NCBI GenBank assembly: GCA_027574665.1
Contig: CM050653.1
Coordinates: forward strand, 13,538,664 to 13,602,663
Source of the DNA: Rhynochetos jubatus
Taxonomy: Eukaryota > Chordata > Aves > Eurypygiformes > Rhynochetidae
Direction of reading: 5' to 3'
Length of the DNA stretch: 64,000 nt
Shown here: positions 12,431 to 26,500 of the stretch, in pieces
Position numbering within the stretch: position 1 is the stretch's first letter
Layout: each line of letters begins with the position of its first letter
Position numbers and translations under genes: made by a program
The notes under the pieces: generated by a model
Told to the model about the DNA's origin: nothing
Databases searched by the model: none
The model's input: only the letters and a program-made list of their open reading frames with translations

Positions 12431-15400
12431 ATTGTGTGTGAGCATCCACACTGTGTCTTTCATGTACACTTCAATAGAAGTCCATCTCAGTGACTTGCAG
12501 TCATTTTAGATTTGCTTTCAAGATGATGATGCTGATTTTTCATCTATGAATTTATTACTCTTGGAATATTTATGTATTTCTTAGGGTATTACATTTTACA
12601 AGGTTAGGTTGGTTTACCTGTATTTTCAATATTTCAGATGTGTAAATAATGAATACAAAATTTCTTAATGCTTTAATGCTCCTGTGGATATATAGTAATA
12701 ATTTTCTAATACCTGCTATAGACACAGGGGGAAACTGGAAAACTCAAGATAATAAAATGAAATTAATGTAGTTCCACTAGCTTAAAGGAACAAATGGAAA
12801 GTTGTACCTTATTGACTTTTCAACCTGAAACTGTCATACGCCGATTACTGTTAGAAGAGGAGCAGGTGGTCATTTAAAACTCAAAAGACAGAATAAAAAA
12901 CATAATCTGATTAGTTTTAATGCCGATATCATAAGGTCAGTGTCAGGTTTTTTTGCTGTCTGACTGATGACTTTTGGTCTCCTAAAGCTGGCAATACTCC
13001 AGGTGGTGTCTGTGTCACCGCAGGCCCACCCACAGATGTTTCATTAAAGTACCAGGATATTAATAGTGTCCCAGTAACACCACATCAGCTTCTCCGAACT
13101 GGCTCCCTCACAAGGCTGTGAAGCAGACCCTGCCACTTGCACACCAGCTGGCTCTGGTCCTGTTAGTCTCTGCCCATCTGCTTTTTGCCATGTGCTGACC
13201 ACTATGTTTGCTTATTTTTCATTTCTAGAATGGTGACCAAGGTGGCTTTTATAAGCAGGTTTAACATTGCTATAGACCAAATAATACTCTAATCTTTACA
13301 CATACAAATAATTTTGTATGTTATATATACAAATAGAGATTAATACCATACCGGTGAAAACAAATAGGGTCCGTATTATAACCAAAATACCATTTAAAGA
13401 TTTTCCTGCTGTGAGACAGAACCACAAAAATAAACGTTAATCCTACAAAATTTGGACTCTGTGGGTCCCAGAATTATGAAATTAGTCTAATTATATCCCA
13501 AACATACTTAGAGTAAATCTCTCTAACCATGCAATTAGAAGTTGAACTGATCCAATTATGTGATGTAATGGTGTAGAGTAATTATGCATAATGACACGAT
13601 TATAATTTGTGATTATATTGTAAAAATCCTTCTGAAACTTTCATAAAGAATACTAAGCACAAACTGTCACTCTTCTTTTTAAAATGAAAAACCTCATCTA
13701 TTTCAGACATCAATTCCAAAATGTTTATGCCATGTTACAAGTAAGTGATATATTAGTTTAAAATAAATATATATAAAAAAAGGATGAGTCAGAGATTTAG
13801 TTGCTTAAAAATGATTTCTAGGAACAGGGGAGGTAACTGCAATCACTGCACCAATGTCTAGAGCTATTTAAAGTGCACCTTTTAAAAAAGATATGAGAGG
13901 AAACTTTCATTATGTCTGTTAGAATTTCTGTCCTAGTAGTCTGTCTTGACACTTTTCATCACAGTACCTCAGCACCCTTCCTAATAGTTACTAAGAGTAT
14001 CTCTATAAAGCAGTCCTATATAAAAACCAGGTAGCAATGAAAGTTTAAGAATTTATATAAAAAAGTTTTTCTAATAGAATAATACATTTTAGGGTAGGTA
14101 GGTATTTTACTGTAATTTTTCAAAACATATTTTCTTCATCTGAGAGCGAACAATACACTTCTACTACAGAGATGTTGCAGGTGAAATAGCTCTCTGGAGA
14201 CTCTTATATTTCTTCACTGAGACTGAAGTTGCAGTTGTTCATTGAAAAGATGCTCTATCTTCCCGGTGTAAACCATGGAAGCGAAGCCAAGTGGCTCATA
14301 ATAACACCACGTCATTGAACATAGACAGGCCTGGAAAATACTGAGGACAGATCCAGGTATACTCCTAATACTGAGAATCATCCCAAACTAATTTCAAGGC
14401 TTTACTATGGCTTACTTTTACATATTTTTAAATTATGGAAGGGAAGACCATGACCACTACTCTTCCTGTGAATGAACTCCATATCTCTTATCCCTTACTA
14501 TTTGTGAAGAAATGGATTATAATCCCAAACCAGCAAAATCTTATAAAACATAACTCTTCTTTCCTAATATAGCCGAGCTGTTTGAAATGCTTCTTCAAAA
14601 ACTGTTCTAAATTATCATTCAATATGGCATTTGCAAACAGTAGGAAAATTTGATTCTAAAGATACTTCTAAAATGACATTTGACACTAGGGATGGGATTA
14701 ATCTGACTAAATTGTGGACATCTGCTTTGAGTTAATTGCATAGGCATCCCACTGTTATTATGGTAGATTAGTGAATATAGTCAATTCTTATCTCAATGAA
14801 GTAGATTTTTAAGAGTTCAAATGAATCAGACTAGAAATGTCAGTTGTCAATTTATAAAGAATTGCTAGTTTCACTGTGTCCATTCAGAATGGGATTTCTT
14901 TCGTTTTGGATAGTGATATTAAGAAAACTACTGGTAAATTTGTTATATAACTTGTATTTATCACTAGAAAAGTGTGTATCAGCTTTTGCAGCTCTGAGTA
15001 GAATTTCTCATGGCCAATTAATTTCTGTTAATGTCTGAATTATCTGAACTTTGATGCTATGGAAGACTTTCCATTTTGAAAGATGGGTGAGAGTACAAGC
15101 ATAGTTACAGACAATATATGCGCTGCCCTTGAAGTGCTATTCTGTGCACTACTTCTCCAAACCTCAATTTTAGTTAAGTTGCTGTATTGGTCTAATAGTA
15201 CCAGCAGACGGGGTTTTGAAAGGAGAGATAACAGCCTGTATTACACCAACTGACAGAGCTAGAAAAGAAAGCTTTGAGGCTTACAGGTTCACAAAGTGTC
15301 TCTGGGCAGAAAAGCTTACCTGAATGTTTTAAATACATTTTGCTTGCAAAGAAGATTCTACCTCTCCTGGTCTTGTTTTTCCTAGGGTTACTTTAGTATA

Positions 15401-18400
15401 GAATATGTTTTTACTTTTCCTAGAAATATGGAGTTTTCCTTTCTATTTCTGAGTTAGATAACTCATTGCTTAGATATGCTGAAGATATAAGTTAAAGCTT
15501 ACTGTATGTAAGAAAATACAGTACTTATAATATATATCAGGGGTCTTTCCTTTCTGTCTAAATATGCCTTTTATAAGTAAGCATTTGTAGTGATATGAAA
15601 AACATCTGGAACTTCCTTGAGGTTTCCAAAATTTCCTGAAAGAAGTCTTCAAAACACCCTAAACGGGTTCTTCCATTTTTTAAGTAAGTAAGTGGGCCAC
15701 ATTTTTTTCTAGGTTTGTAGAAATTGTGTCCATAGCTTCTGGAAGTGGGATTTATCTTCACAGTAGACACTCCTGTAGATCAAAAGCTCTAATGAATTCT
15801 GCCAAACTGAAATAAAACTACATTTTCTATATGGTTTTAAATTGGGTTATTAAGTTGTCTCTTAGTTGTCTCCTTGAAATTACCCTCTCTTTGTGTCACA
15901 TTGAGAGGACCAGGAAGAATGACATTACTTTTATGAAACTCTAATACACGTTGTAAATGTACAATGCTGAGGAAAACTGGCGCAATTAGTACATCATCTA
16001 ATACTGAAAATGATATAGTATTTTAATAAAACAAACAAAGCTTTTTGACACAGCATTTATCTGGGGTTTTTTTATGGTCGTAGGAGCTCTTAGGCATTAA
16101 TGTAGTACACATTGTATAAACAGTAAGTCATGGAAAAAGCCAGTCTTAAGGAAGTTACTGAGTAAAGAAACGAGAAATTGGAGATTACTGTAAACAGGGA
16201 AACACAAGGAGGGAAAAGATAAAAAAAAAGATAGCCATAAAGTGTAATGGAAAGGCACAGGTAGAAAGAAAGGGAGGAAGATAAGATGCAATTAGACCAG
16301 AAAGAATTTTTGGACAGGATTATGGAAAACTATGAGAAATCTTTACATTTACTATTATAAACTTCTGGAAAGCAATGTATAGAATTAATCTAAAATTAAA
16401 AAAAAAAAATTAAAAATTAAGATCTACAAAAAGAAGGTGTCTCTCTAAATAAAACAGAATAGAAGAGACAACAACATATAAAAACTAACAGATAAAAGTA
16501 ATGTATTTACATACATGTATATTACATATTTCAACAAGGGAGTTGAGCAATATGTAACAAACATAAAAAGGATGAGTAAGAGTTAAAGAAAGATGAAGTA
16601 CAGTAATCCAAAAAATTGGAATAGATCAAGAAATACTTTTCTTATTCTGTGAAGCTTTTTAAGACATCAGTAGTTATTATTTTAATTAATAAGAATTAAT
16701 TGAAAATCCAAGAACCCAAGTCACAACCCCAAGTAATTATACTCACCTTAGATACAGAAAATTCAGACTTGTATTTATGTTTGTTCATGCTTCCTTTTTC
16801 CAGAACAAGAATCTAGGACTGTTCTGCATGATTCTGGCTTTAAGTTAAATGTGAAGTTTTATCTTGAACAAGAGGAATCTTTCTGACAATGTCATTGTGA
16901 AAAGTTTCTTTTTTGGCAATTAAAAAAAGAAATCTGATTAAAAATAATAAAACTTCTTAAAAGATTTCCAAGCTAGATTTCATTTCTGCTAAGGAAAACT
17001 GGGAAGAAAGAAATTAATAAAGAGGTAGGATTTGTTCAATGACAAGAGAAAGAATAAGAAGGAGAAAGACTTAGAGAATGAAGAGGATCCAATCCGAATT
17101 CTTTCAATAGGGAAAGGTGAGAGGAACACATTGAAATGGCTAATGAAAGGGAACAAAGGAGGGGGAAGCAGAAGGGATAGTGGATATGGATAGCTCGCTA
17201 TCTCTCAGGAAGTTGTTACTGACAGATCCACGTACAGTCTCTAGACACTAGGTATGGAAGGAATAAAGTAATTCAGAATTACTGTCTGTCAAAGAAGACT
17301 GAAAACAGGAGAAGGCTGGTCCTGGTGATGAACAAAACAATAATATGAATATTTTTCTATCTTGATACCAAGGAACTTCAACCCTTGCAATGTAACTTCA
17401 TTGGTACTTCAGGAACAATATGTTGTTCCAATAAATGGCATTGACTTCCATCACTGTTTCTTTTATTAATACATCTGAAAAATTAATGCACATTTGGTGC
17501 ATATATAGAGTGCACCAGCACTGACAGCCCTAATTAAATAATCAGTTGTTATGTGTGATTCAGCTACATAAGATTATCACTCAAGACTTTACTGTCTACA
17601 GCTTTGATACCTAGATAAAAGATATAGCCACGTCCTACTGGACAGTTTCCAATGAAATTGTAAGACTTTAGCAAGTATTAAGTACTGAGTCCAAAGCAAA
17701 TATTTATTATGCTGCCTTTTTTAATCTTTCATACTGCAGTGCTAATAGAAGCCAGGCAAGAAGATTTGAATTTAGATATTCTGGGGAAATGTGCCAAGCG
17801 TTACAGGCAGGATCCTGTAAAACTCTACAACAGTTCCAGGATCTCATTTGGTTCTTTTACACTGCAGTGTGGTGTGTTGGAAGAGTCACTCTGTATCTTC
17901 CTGATGTCTATTTGGCATCAAACCATCCTTTTAAGGGAGTCTCATCCTGAACAAAAAGTAGGAGATGTTCCCAGAAATACTCTCTGATAAAATGTTTGGA
18001 AGAACTATGACAGTTGATGATGACAAGCATTGTTAGGAGTTTGCTTTCCTTGGAAATCAACTGTCCAAACTTATGCTAAAGTTTTGAAATACTTCCATTA
18101 GTCAAGGACATAAACACTCACAAATAGATTCCCGTAGCTACTTAGAGGCATTTAAAATATTCAGGTCAATGTTATTTCTGTAAGGGCAAGAATAAATTTT
18201 CAACCTACATTAAAAAGATACTGTACCAATAGGTTAGTGGTATTTAAGGACAAATGCTCTCACAAAAGCATACACAAGTCTGGGTGAGGAACCAAATGGT
18301 CAATGCTGCTGAACAAATAAAGGAGAATATTTGGTAATCTCTGCCAGCTGTATATGTAGTTGTGTAGAAATCTCTGGCCTGAAGCCTTAAAAGACTTGGC

Positions 18401-21400
18401 ACTATCTGTTGCTAATACCTGTTTATGGACAGGCGTGACGATAGCCAAGAGCTCTCCAAGGAACTAACAAGAGACAAAGCTTCTTTCATGGTAAGAAAGT
18501 TTTTGCTGGTTTTTTCTGAACAAATAAAAGAGCCTAACTGTGTATATCAGGGTATGATTATTGTATGATTATTACATAGTAGCTTGAGGAACATTTGTTT
18601 GAGATACCAAAGTAATAGTTAGATATAGCTGGATATAACGAATGTCTTCAGTGTATAGCTATCTGACTACTGACTTTCGTGGGAAGAAATCCACGCTCTA
18701 TTTGTTAAAATAGTCATCTAACTTAAGTTGCTTATGCAGACTTTGTTTTTTCTGGAAAATGTACTCTTTCCTCAAAAATACAACTCTGTCCATTAAAACT
18801 GTTTGGGTCTACAACTTGGGATCAGGAAATCAAGCTCTTTATGGCTGTCCAGCCAATGCAGTCTGCCATCTCACATTTATTAAGGTTCTAGTATGAAGAA
18901 GTGAGAGCTTGAACATGTTAGTTTAACATCTTATATAGAAACCAGTAGAAATGTCACCCAAAACATTTTCTTCCAACTGGTAGAAAGTTTTGATATGTTC
19001 TGTATGATTTCTGCAACTGCTGTGGTCAGGAGAAAGATGATGAAACTGAAGGAGAAGAGTGAGTTTTCTAAAGATTCAGGTCTGTGGCTTTAGAAAAAAA
19101 AAAGTGGTTTAGACTGAGATACACCCAACCTCTGTAGATATTTCTGTTAAATAACAGTAAATCATACCTTAAAAATTACTGCATCTTTCCACTGACTACG
19201 AAGAGAATTTAAGAGTCTGGTTTTGTTCTAGGTGTTTACAATACAGCTGTCTATGCTTTGGTTTAGCCAACATTCCAGTTCAGTGTGACTAGGAGGCTGA
19301 ACTGTGTTATTGGAAGCATTCAGCTGTAACTGTGGCAGAATCTGAATTTGAAGTAGTACAATCTTTTAAGCAGAAAATCCTAAATGAGAATTCTCCCATC
19401 CTATTTCTCAACCATAGGATAAATAATGTTATCAATGACCACCCATTTCAAGTAAAGAAAAGGTCCTTCTTCAGGCAAGCTCACTTGATTTTGATTTTAA
19501 CAAGATTTAATCCTGAATCTCTATGAAGTATATGATGTAGATACCAACAATGAAGATAATAAGGTAGCATCTTTATTTAAAAAAAATGACACTCACTTGC
19601 AAATTAACCAAACTGGAGTCTGTGTCTGTCATCACATGTCTGAAAGTAACATGACTTTTGGGTGATTCTCTGCTGCTGGGGAAAAAAAAACCAAAACAAA
19701 CCAAACTGATATGAATGAAATGGATCTGAAAATTTAAGAAATAGAAGACTCAACTGATGGCTTTCCATTTACTCTTAGTCAAGGCATAAAGTGGGGTTTT
19801 TTGAGTGAATTAACTGCTTGATATTTTTCACAGAATGATGCATACTTCTAGCACAATCACTAGATGATGTTATTCTTAGTGGTTTGTGAATAGGGATGCT
19901 GAGTCTTATGTCACTTCAGTGACAGGCATTGAAGACAGCAATCTTTTGATAAAAATTCCTGTCTGAAAATAATAAAAATTACCATACGAGATCTCACTGT
20001 TGGTTATAAGTTATGGAAAGTGTTGGGGGAGACTGCCTTTGACTTAGAAAGGCATCCTGAAATTTCAGACAAGTAAGAACTGTGTTAGCATATTGCACAA
20101 AAATTGGGTCATCACAGTTAGAAAAACAAGCCAAAGTTTACTCCTTTCAACATCCATTGCACTGTTAGGAATGTTTTCTTGGTGATATTTGAACATTTTC
20201 TGAAAGTCAGAAAATTTGATTACCTAGTGCTTATTATCAAGGAGAATAAATAAAATAAACAAAAAAGAATAAAAATAACTCCATGCTTTCTTAATATATA
20301 TAAGGCAAATTTATTGGCTAAAAATGGGTTATATTGGTTTGTAACAATTTTATGAAAATGTAAATAAAAGAAAATAAATACCTTCTGGCTACATTCAAGA
20401 ATCTATCTACCATGTCTGCAAGTGGGCAAATGGCAATTTGATAGCCAAAATGAGTGATTAGCTTTCTCTCTTTTGTTCTTTCATGGTTGTTCCTGAATCC
20501 TTGAACATTCAAAAAATAATAATAAATTTTCATAATCCTTCCTGTTATAAGCAAATATAATTAGTCTCCTATGGTTAATAGAAGAATAAGAGCATTAAGC
20601 AACAGTATGCCGGCATTCAAGATATCACTTTTAAAATACCTTATTTCTAAAGAGTATTGTTTTGGTAAACTTGTATTAACAAAAGGTAGTTAAAAAGGTA
20701 GTTAGTTGTCTAGTAGATCAGTGTTGAGCAAAGATGTTGAAAGAAAAATATATTACACTTTTCTCATTTTCCAAAGTATTTTCAAATATGTTTTCCCTCT
20801 AATGAATTTCTTCATTTTCTTCCGTAACATGTATCATTAGTGTGATATCAAGGTGGTTTTATGTAGTTAACATTTTATTTCAAATGTAAATTGTTTCTCA
20901 TAACGAACTCTCTGGCAACTGTTGCTAATTTCCATAAATATTCCCCATGATTAATTTAAATTATCAGATCTGTACTTAGAAGACAACTAGTTACGGAAAA
21001 CAAAACACAGTTATTTTACTGCTTCAACCACTAACTGCTGTGAGCAATTTATGAGTGCATGCTTTCAGGATAGAACCACATTGTGTCAATGAGAGAAATT
21101 ATGCATTGGCATGAATAAAATGGCAACTATTATCATACTGATAGCATCTCTATTTCTAATTAGGCTCTAATTATCCTTTAAGCATTTGACTTTTCTTAGT
21201 AATTTCTAAGTTTTTTAATTGCTATTATTCTTTCATCTTATGATAAAAATCTCTGTCATTTGTCACACAGAGTTGACTATATTTAAGAAAAATTTAATTT
21301 TATATGGATATCTTCTTTTGTGAAATGCTGATAATACATAAGAGTGAAACAATAGAAAATTAAGGATTGCTCTAATCCATCCCATAGACAAGCCTATGAT

Positions 21401-23036
21401 CCTTCTTGTCTCCTGCAAGGAAAAGAAAAAAAAAGATTAAAGGAAGAAAAAACCCCATAATTAAATTCTTTATAACAATTTATTTCTAAATTACTCTTTG
21501 AAAGGTAAAGGGCAACATTGTATTGTAGTAATAGAGTTAACTGTGTTATATGGTTTTCAAAATGCTCTTAAACTGTATGCATCATCTGAATGTTAATGAT
21601 GTTAATGTAATATTGACTTTCATTTTAAGGGAATTTTTCAAATACATGCACTCCCCCTTATCTTCATTGCAAACTCAGGAATCATTCAATCTTGTTCAGA
21701 TCTTTGTAGGCAGCCCCTTTGATCTCACCTATGCTCTGCTCCCTCCTCTGTATCTCCTGACGGCACTTCCAACACATAATTTGTTTAAACTTTATAAAGT
21801 AACAGTTCAATTAAAGAAAGAAAAGGTTTTAGACAATACTGATACTGTGGTGCAGGAAAAAGCATTCACTATCTGTGTATGGAAACAATCAGCATAATTG
21901 AATAACATTGCTGCCTGGAGCAAGCGTGATCCTAGGTCTACACCTCCAAACTTGGCATTTCCAAATCTCCCTCTCCTAAAATTACCATGTACCGACTGCA
22001 GTATGACCAATGGCCATTTGTGCCTCACTATAACTAGCCTGGTCTTTTCTATAGAGTTAAATTTCCTTCATTATCCCCTATGATGGATACAAGATTATTA
22101 ATTGTACTTTGTGTTGCTTTGGTACTGTGATTCTGTAAGATGCAACAACTTCTACAACTCTGCTTTACAGCTAAACTTGTTTCATGGCAACCAGTTGTGC
22201 TTTTTAGGTGAAGCCCAAAGGAATAGAAGGCATATGGGAATGGAAAATAAAGGAAATGTACTGTAGCATGGTAGGAAAGGTAAGAGGCGAAGACAAGACA
22301 TTACAGATAGATGATGTGAAAGAGATCAGTGGGAGTGAGAGGACTAGGGAATGTGAAGGGTTTGGACAATTTAGAGACCACCATCCTTATCAGCTGCAAG
22401 GGCCTGACAATGCTCAGATCTAACCCTAAACTCACATCAGTACATTCTTATACCACACCTAAGTATAGGATAATATTGCTGAGGGAAAAGTAGAGTGTAA
22501 ATATTAAAAAGCAGAACCATTCTGTAAAATTAAAACTTCCTGCCAGTCTTTTTTTCACTAAATATGAAACTTGTCCTGCATTATAATTATCTTGGTCCAG
22601 TGCAAGCAGTTATCCGTATTAATTAAAAAAATCATTGTTATATAGCCTCTTGATTTTTGGAATGGGAGTTCTGTATTGCTTGATATTCACCATTTCCCAG
22701 AGGGAGATTTCTGCTTAGTCCTATAGAAAATCAGGAGACTAGCCTTCAGTTGTATAACATACTTAGGGAAATTAAAGATAGAGAAAGCCATTTTCAATCA
22801 ATTAATTAGTTTTTCATGTCACCTAATACTATTGGCTTTACAGAAGTTTGTTAAAGGAAAACAGCTGGAACGGGTCCTAATAGAAAGGCCTTGTTGTAGC
22901 AGAGGAGAAGCACCCTTCAACAGCTCAGCTTAGAGTTGTTTCATATTGTTTTCAAAGGTGTTTAACATCTTCGTTGTCATACATTCAGTCTGATGAGCAC
23001 ACTTATGAGTGAAGGACCTTATCAGCCTCTATAATG
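12431..23036. other. Unique AT-rich noncoding DNA
   Basis: Over 10.6 kb I see no gene and no clear interspersed repeat. The block at about 12950-13200 is somewhat GC-richer. Purine-rich stretches lie at 16190-16280 and 17040-17170 and an A run at 16398-16409. The interval 20880-21260 is rich in TAATTA/ATTA and octamer-type motifs and could be a conserved noncoding element. The longest frame is 115 codons (21550-21897, plus), with no recognisable domain. Confidence 0.6.
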
Positions 23037-23514
23037 TGGAGTGAGTCCAGAGAAGGCCAGGATGATGATCAAAGGGCTGGAGCTTCTCTTCTGTGAAGAA
23101 AGGCTGAGACAGTTGAGCCTGTTCAGCCTGAAGAAAAGGAAGCTCCAGGGAAACCTTATAGCAGCCTTCCAGTACCTGAAGGGGGCCTACAAGGAAGCTG
23201 GGGGGTGGGTTTTACAAGGGTCTGTAGTGACAGGACAAGGGATAACAGGTTTGAATTGAAAGCGGGTAGATTTAAATATCTCCTTTAGATGAGATATCAG
23301 GAAAAAGTTCTTCCTGGAGAGAGTGGTAAGGCACTGGAACAGGTTGCCCAGAGAAGCTGTGGGTGTCCCCCTCCATGGATGTGTTCAAGGCCAGGCTGGA
23401 TGAGGCTTTGGGCAACTTGGTCTAGTGGAGGGTGTCCCTGCCCATTGCAGGGGGGTTGGAACTTGGTGATCTTGAAGGTCCCTTCCAACCCAACACGTTC
23501 TATGATTCTATGAT
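23037..23514 (+). mobile_element. CR1 LINE copy 2, 5'-truncated
   Basis: Starts within the ORF2 C-terminal region ('gagtgagtccagag' onward) and runs to the end of the 3' UTR, finishing 'ttctatgattctatgat'. Peptide traces include ERLRQLSLFSLKKRKLQGN and AAFQYLKGAYKE. Compared with the other copies it has a small insertion near 23269-23290, just before 'agatatcagg', that breaks the frame, and 'gaacttggtgatcttgaag' in the 3' UTR. It is in the same orientation and a similar subfamily to copies 1, 3 and 4. Confidence 0.93.
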
Positions 23515-26500
23515 ATAAGTAGTTTCTATTCTCATTAAATTTAGCAATTATAGGAGCAGCTCCAGATTTATCCTCCCAGCCAATCCTTGTAGGCTCTGCT
23601 GCTCTTAATGGAGAATTGGTCCATCATATCAAGGCGGTGGCATGACTCTGTTTGCTATATGCACCTACCTTCTTTTTTATGATTTTATGTTAAATTGAAA
23701 GGTATATTTGAAGTTTATATTTCTTCTAACTTAGTCTGATTCAGCAGAACATTTTGGCAGGTGCATAACTTGAAATGGTTGAATACTGCTATTTAAAGTC
23801 AAATGCAGTTCACATAACATAAAAGGTATGGGTGATCCGAGATTCTTATGTGAACTAACATGGGGAAAAGAGGTTAGCTTTCAAGACTGTTCAAGTCATA
23901 ACTATTTTTCTAAGCAGGCAAAATGAAAACAAGGAAGAAGAGAACAATATTTCTTAAACTGAAATAATAAAAACCCCACCACATTATTTGAGTTATGCTA
24001 GTCTTGCTTCATTTTCTACTTCTGCTGCTGTAATCGTCTTCCTGAAAACATTGCAGTATCCACATGAGTAAGTTTGAGTACATACAGGGAACAAAGTCCC
24101 ACACCTGTAAATTCTTTGTGCATTAGGAAGGCCATCCTCTTCAGGAACCAAGGCAGATATTTTATTTATCATTACTCCAAGGAGAATACATATACTACAT
24201 TGTCTTTTCTTCCCCAGGAGAAAGTGTTCAAGAGCCTGCAAATACACAGTGGATTCTGTTGTTCAAGATGTAAACAGACAAGTGGAGGAAAACAAAGAGT
24301 ATAAAACCTTCAAAAAAGCCAAGATCCAGTTAAGATAGAAGAGAAAGTAATTAACTGCTTACTAATGATGCAATCATCGTTTGCCTAGGATAGAGGTTTC
24401 AGTCTGAACAGTCTTGAGCATTCACAAGAGCTGAAGCTGCTCAGCACCACAGAGAAGCCCTTAGGCCATTGCAGAGCACATTTGCCAAACACAGACATTA
24501 TCTCAGCCTTTACTAAATTAATTAAAGACATTCTGTAACATATAACAATGTGAAGCTGGAAAAACCTGAAACACTGAACCCTGTTTTGAAGGAGTTGCAC
24601 CCTTTACCAATGCTTGCTTAGCCCACATGATACCTGCTTTATTCAAGGCCTTCCCGTTTGTAGCATTTTATTATCTGCCTGCTCCAACTCACTTTCCTGT
24701 GCAGATAGGATGGGAAGAGGCAACCCGTGTTCTGAGGAGAACAATACGATTTGAGCCAACTCACTTTGCAGTGAAACTCATTACTATGGCATTAGGAGAT
24801 GGATACTAATTTAGGAAAACTTCAAAACTTGCTCACCTGTATGTTCTAGCTTCTCTCAATGTCCATGGTAGAAATGTCCATTTTTGTTCCATTTTCACAA
24901 CTAGCCCTTCAGACTACACTTAGGACTGTCTTCAGTGGAAAAGGCCTGGCCATATTTATTCCAGGACCACAGCCTATTTTTTTGTATAAAAGATAGGGGG
25001 CTGGAATCCTCCTCTATCCATTTGAAAGGGCAATAGCAGTGTTCTTGTTAGTCTGAACAAGTCCAAATACTCATCCCAGGCAAGTGTCCTCATGTTAACC
25101 TGCAAGACTGGAGTAAGGAAGGGAAAGGAAGGGCAATTACATGAAGCTAGAGCAGAAATAGTCTGTAGCATAGCAGAAGATACTTCTGTGGGAATGGGGA
25201 AGACCTTAGAGTTGGTGTCTGCTGGAGAGACATGTACTTTTGCACTAAAAACAAATTAGATGAACAATACATAAACTATTTCATTCCAAAATTTCTGGAT
25301 ATTTTGAAGTCCTCTCTAGGGCAGAACCCCCTTTTCATCAGTGTATATTTGACTGAGGATTCCAGTTCAGACTTGTCAGTTCTGCTCCTGTAGTCTTTTC
25401 TCTATGTCCATTTGTGGGTTACCAAAGTTAATGCTCAAGGTATATTCAGTGATAACTTTAAGTGCTTAAATCAGGTGCCCGATCTAGAAGCATAATCACC
25501 TTCTATTTATTCCATGGTCAGTGGCGAGAAACACGCACCTTCCCACACAGTGACCTACCGCAACCATCTCAGTTTTGTAACTCACGTTTTGTGTGACAGT
25601 AGGATTAATCTCCCATAGGTTAAGACATCTAGCTTTAGCTGTCTGCTAGTTAGATATCTGAACCTAATTCAGTCAATGTAAGCACCCGCAATGTAAGTAG
25701 TCCAAAAAGCAAATGTGTGGGTGTTGTCTGCCCCAGTTAGATGCCTATCATAAAATGGATTGCAGTATGGAAACATCTGTTTTATCCTTTGAATCTCAAT
25801 GGTGTCTTGAGTAATTTCCTTAGATTCATATGTTGAAGTTTTAGATGTCCAAGTCTGGGCAGATGACTCACCCCTTGTGTTGAAAAACCTCCATTAGCAG
25901 CTAGTCATACTCTGAATCCAGTAACTATTTCACCTTGAGTCATGTCTATGTAGTCCATTATGAGGTTTTTTACAAAATAGCAGGTCTTTCTTAACAGGTG
26001 TACTCTGACTTAATACATTTTTTTATTTCCGTTTTAATGTCCATAGTCAAGCGGGTACTCTCAAGGACTCCCACTGAAGGGTGTCTGCTTTTCTTTGGGT
26101 GTTCAGTACTCAAGGTTAGGGTCTACAAAGACTTCAGTGTCTATCGTTGATGGAAAAAAATGCAATATCCCTTTAACCCCTGACTCCTGCACCCCAAACT
26201 TTCCCCTGTTTGTAGGTTCAGGTAAAGAGGTTGCTACTCATGTCATGTTGAAGTATACAGAGAAAGACAGAGAGAGCCTGTGCAGGGGAAATAAACTATC
26301 TTCCCTGAAATAGGATAAGCAGAAGACCTGTGCTGGAATATTTCGGATGAACTGAACTAGCTTTGTAGAGCTGGAGGAGGGTTGTTGGAATTAAGTGGTG
26401 GGGTTTAATCCATGCATGGAGGCAGGCTTAAAGACCAAGTAGGACCAGTGAACAACATCACTGCAGGACAAGACATGATGAGTTATACCCCTTCTGTCTC

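Noticed and set aside
23297-23513. Short frames inside CR1 copy 2 on both strands
   Set aside because: They are pieces of CR1 ORF2 and 3' UTR read in various frames, already covered by the element.
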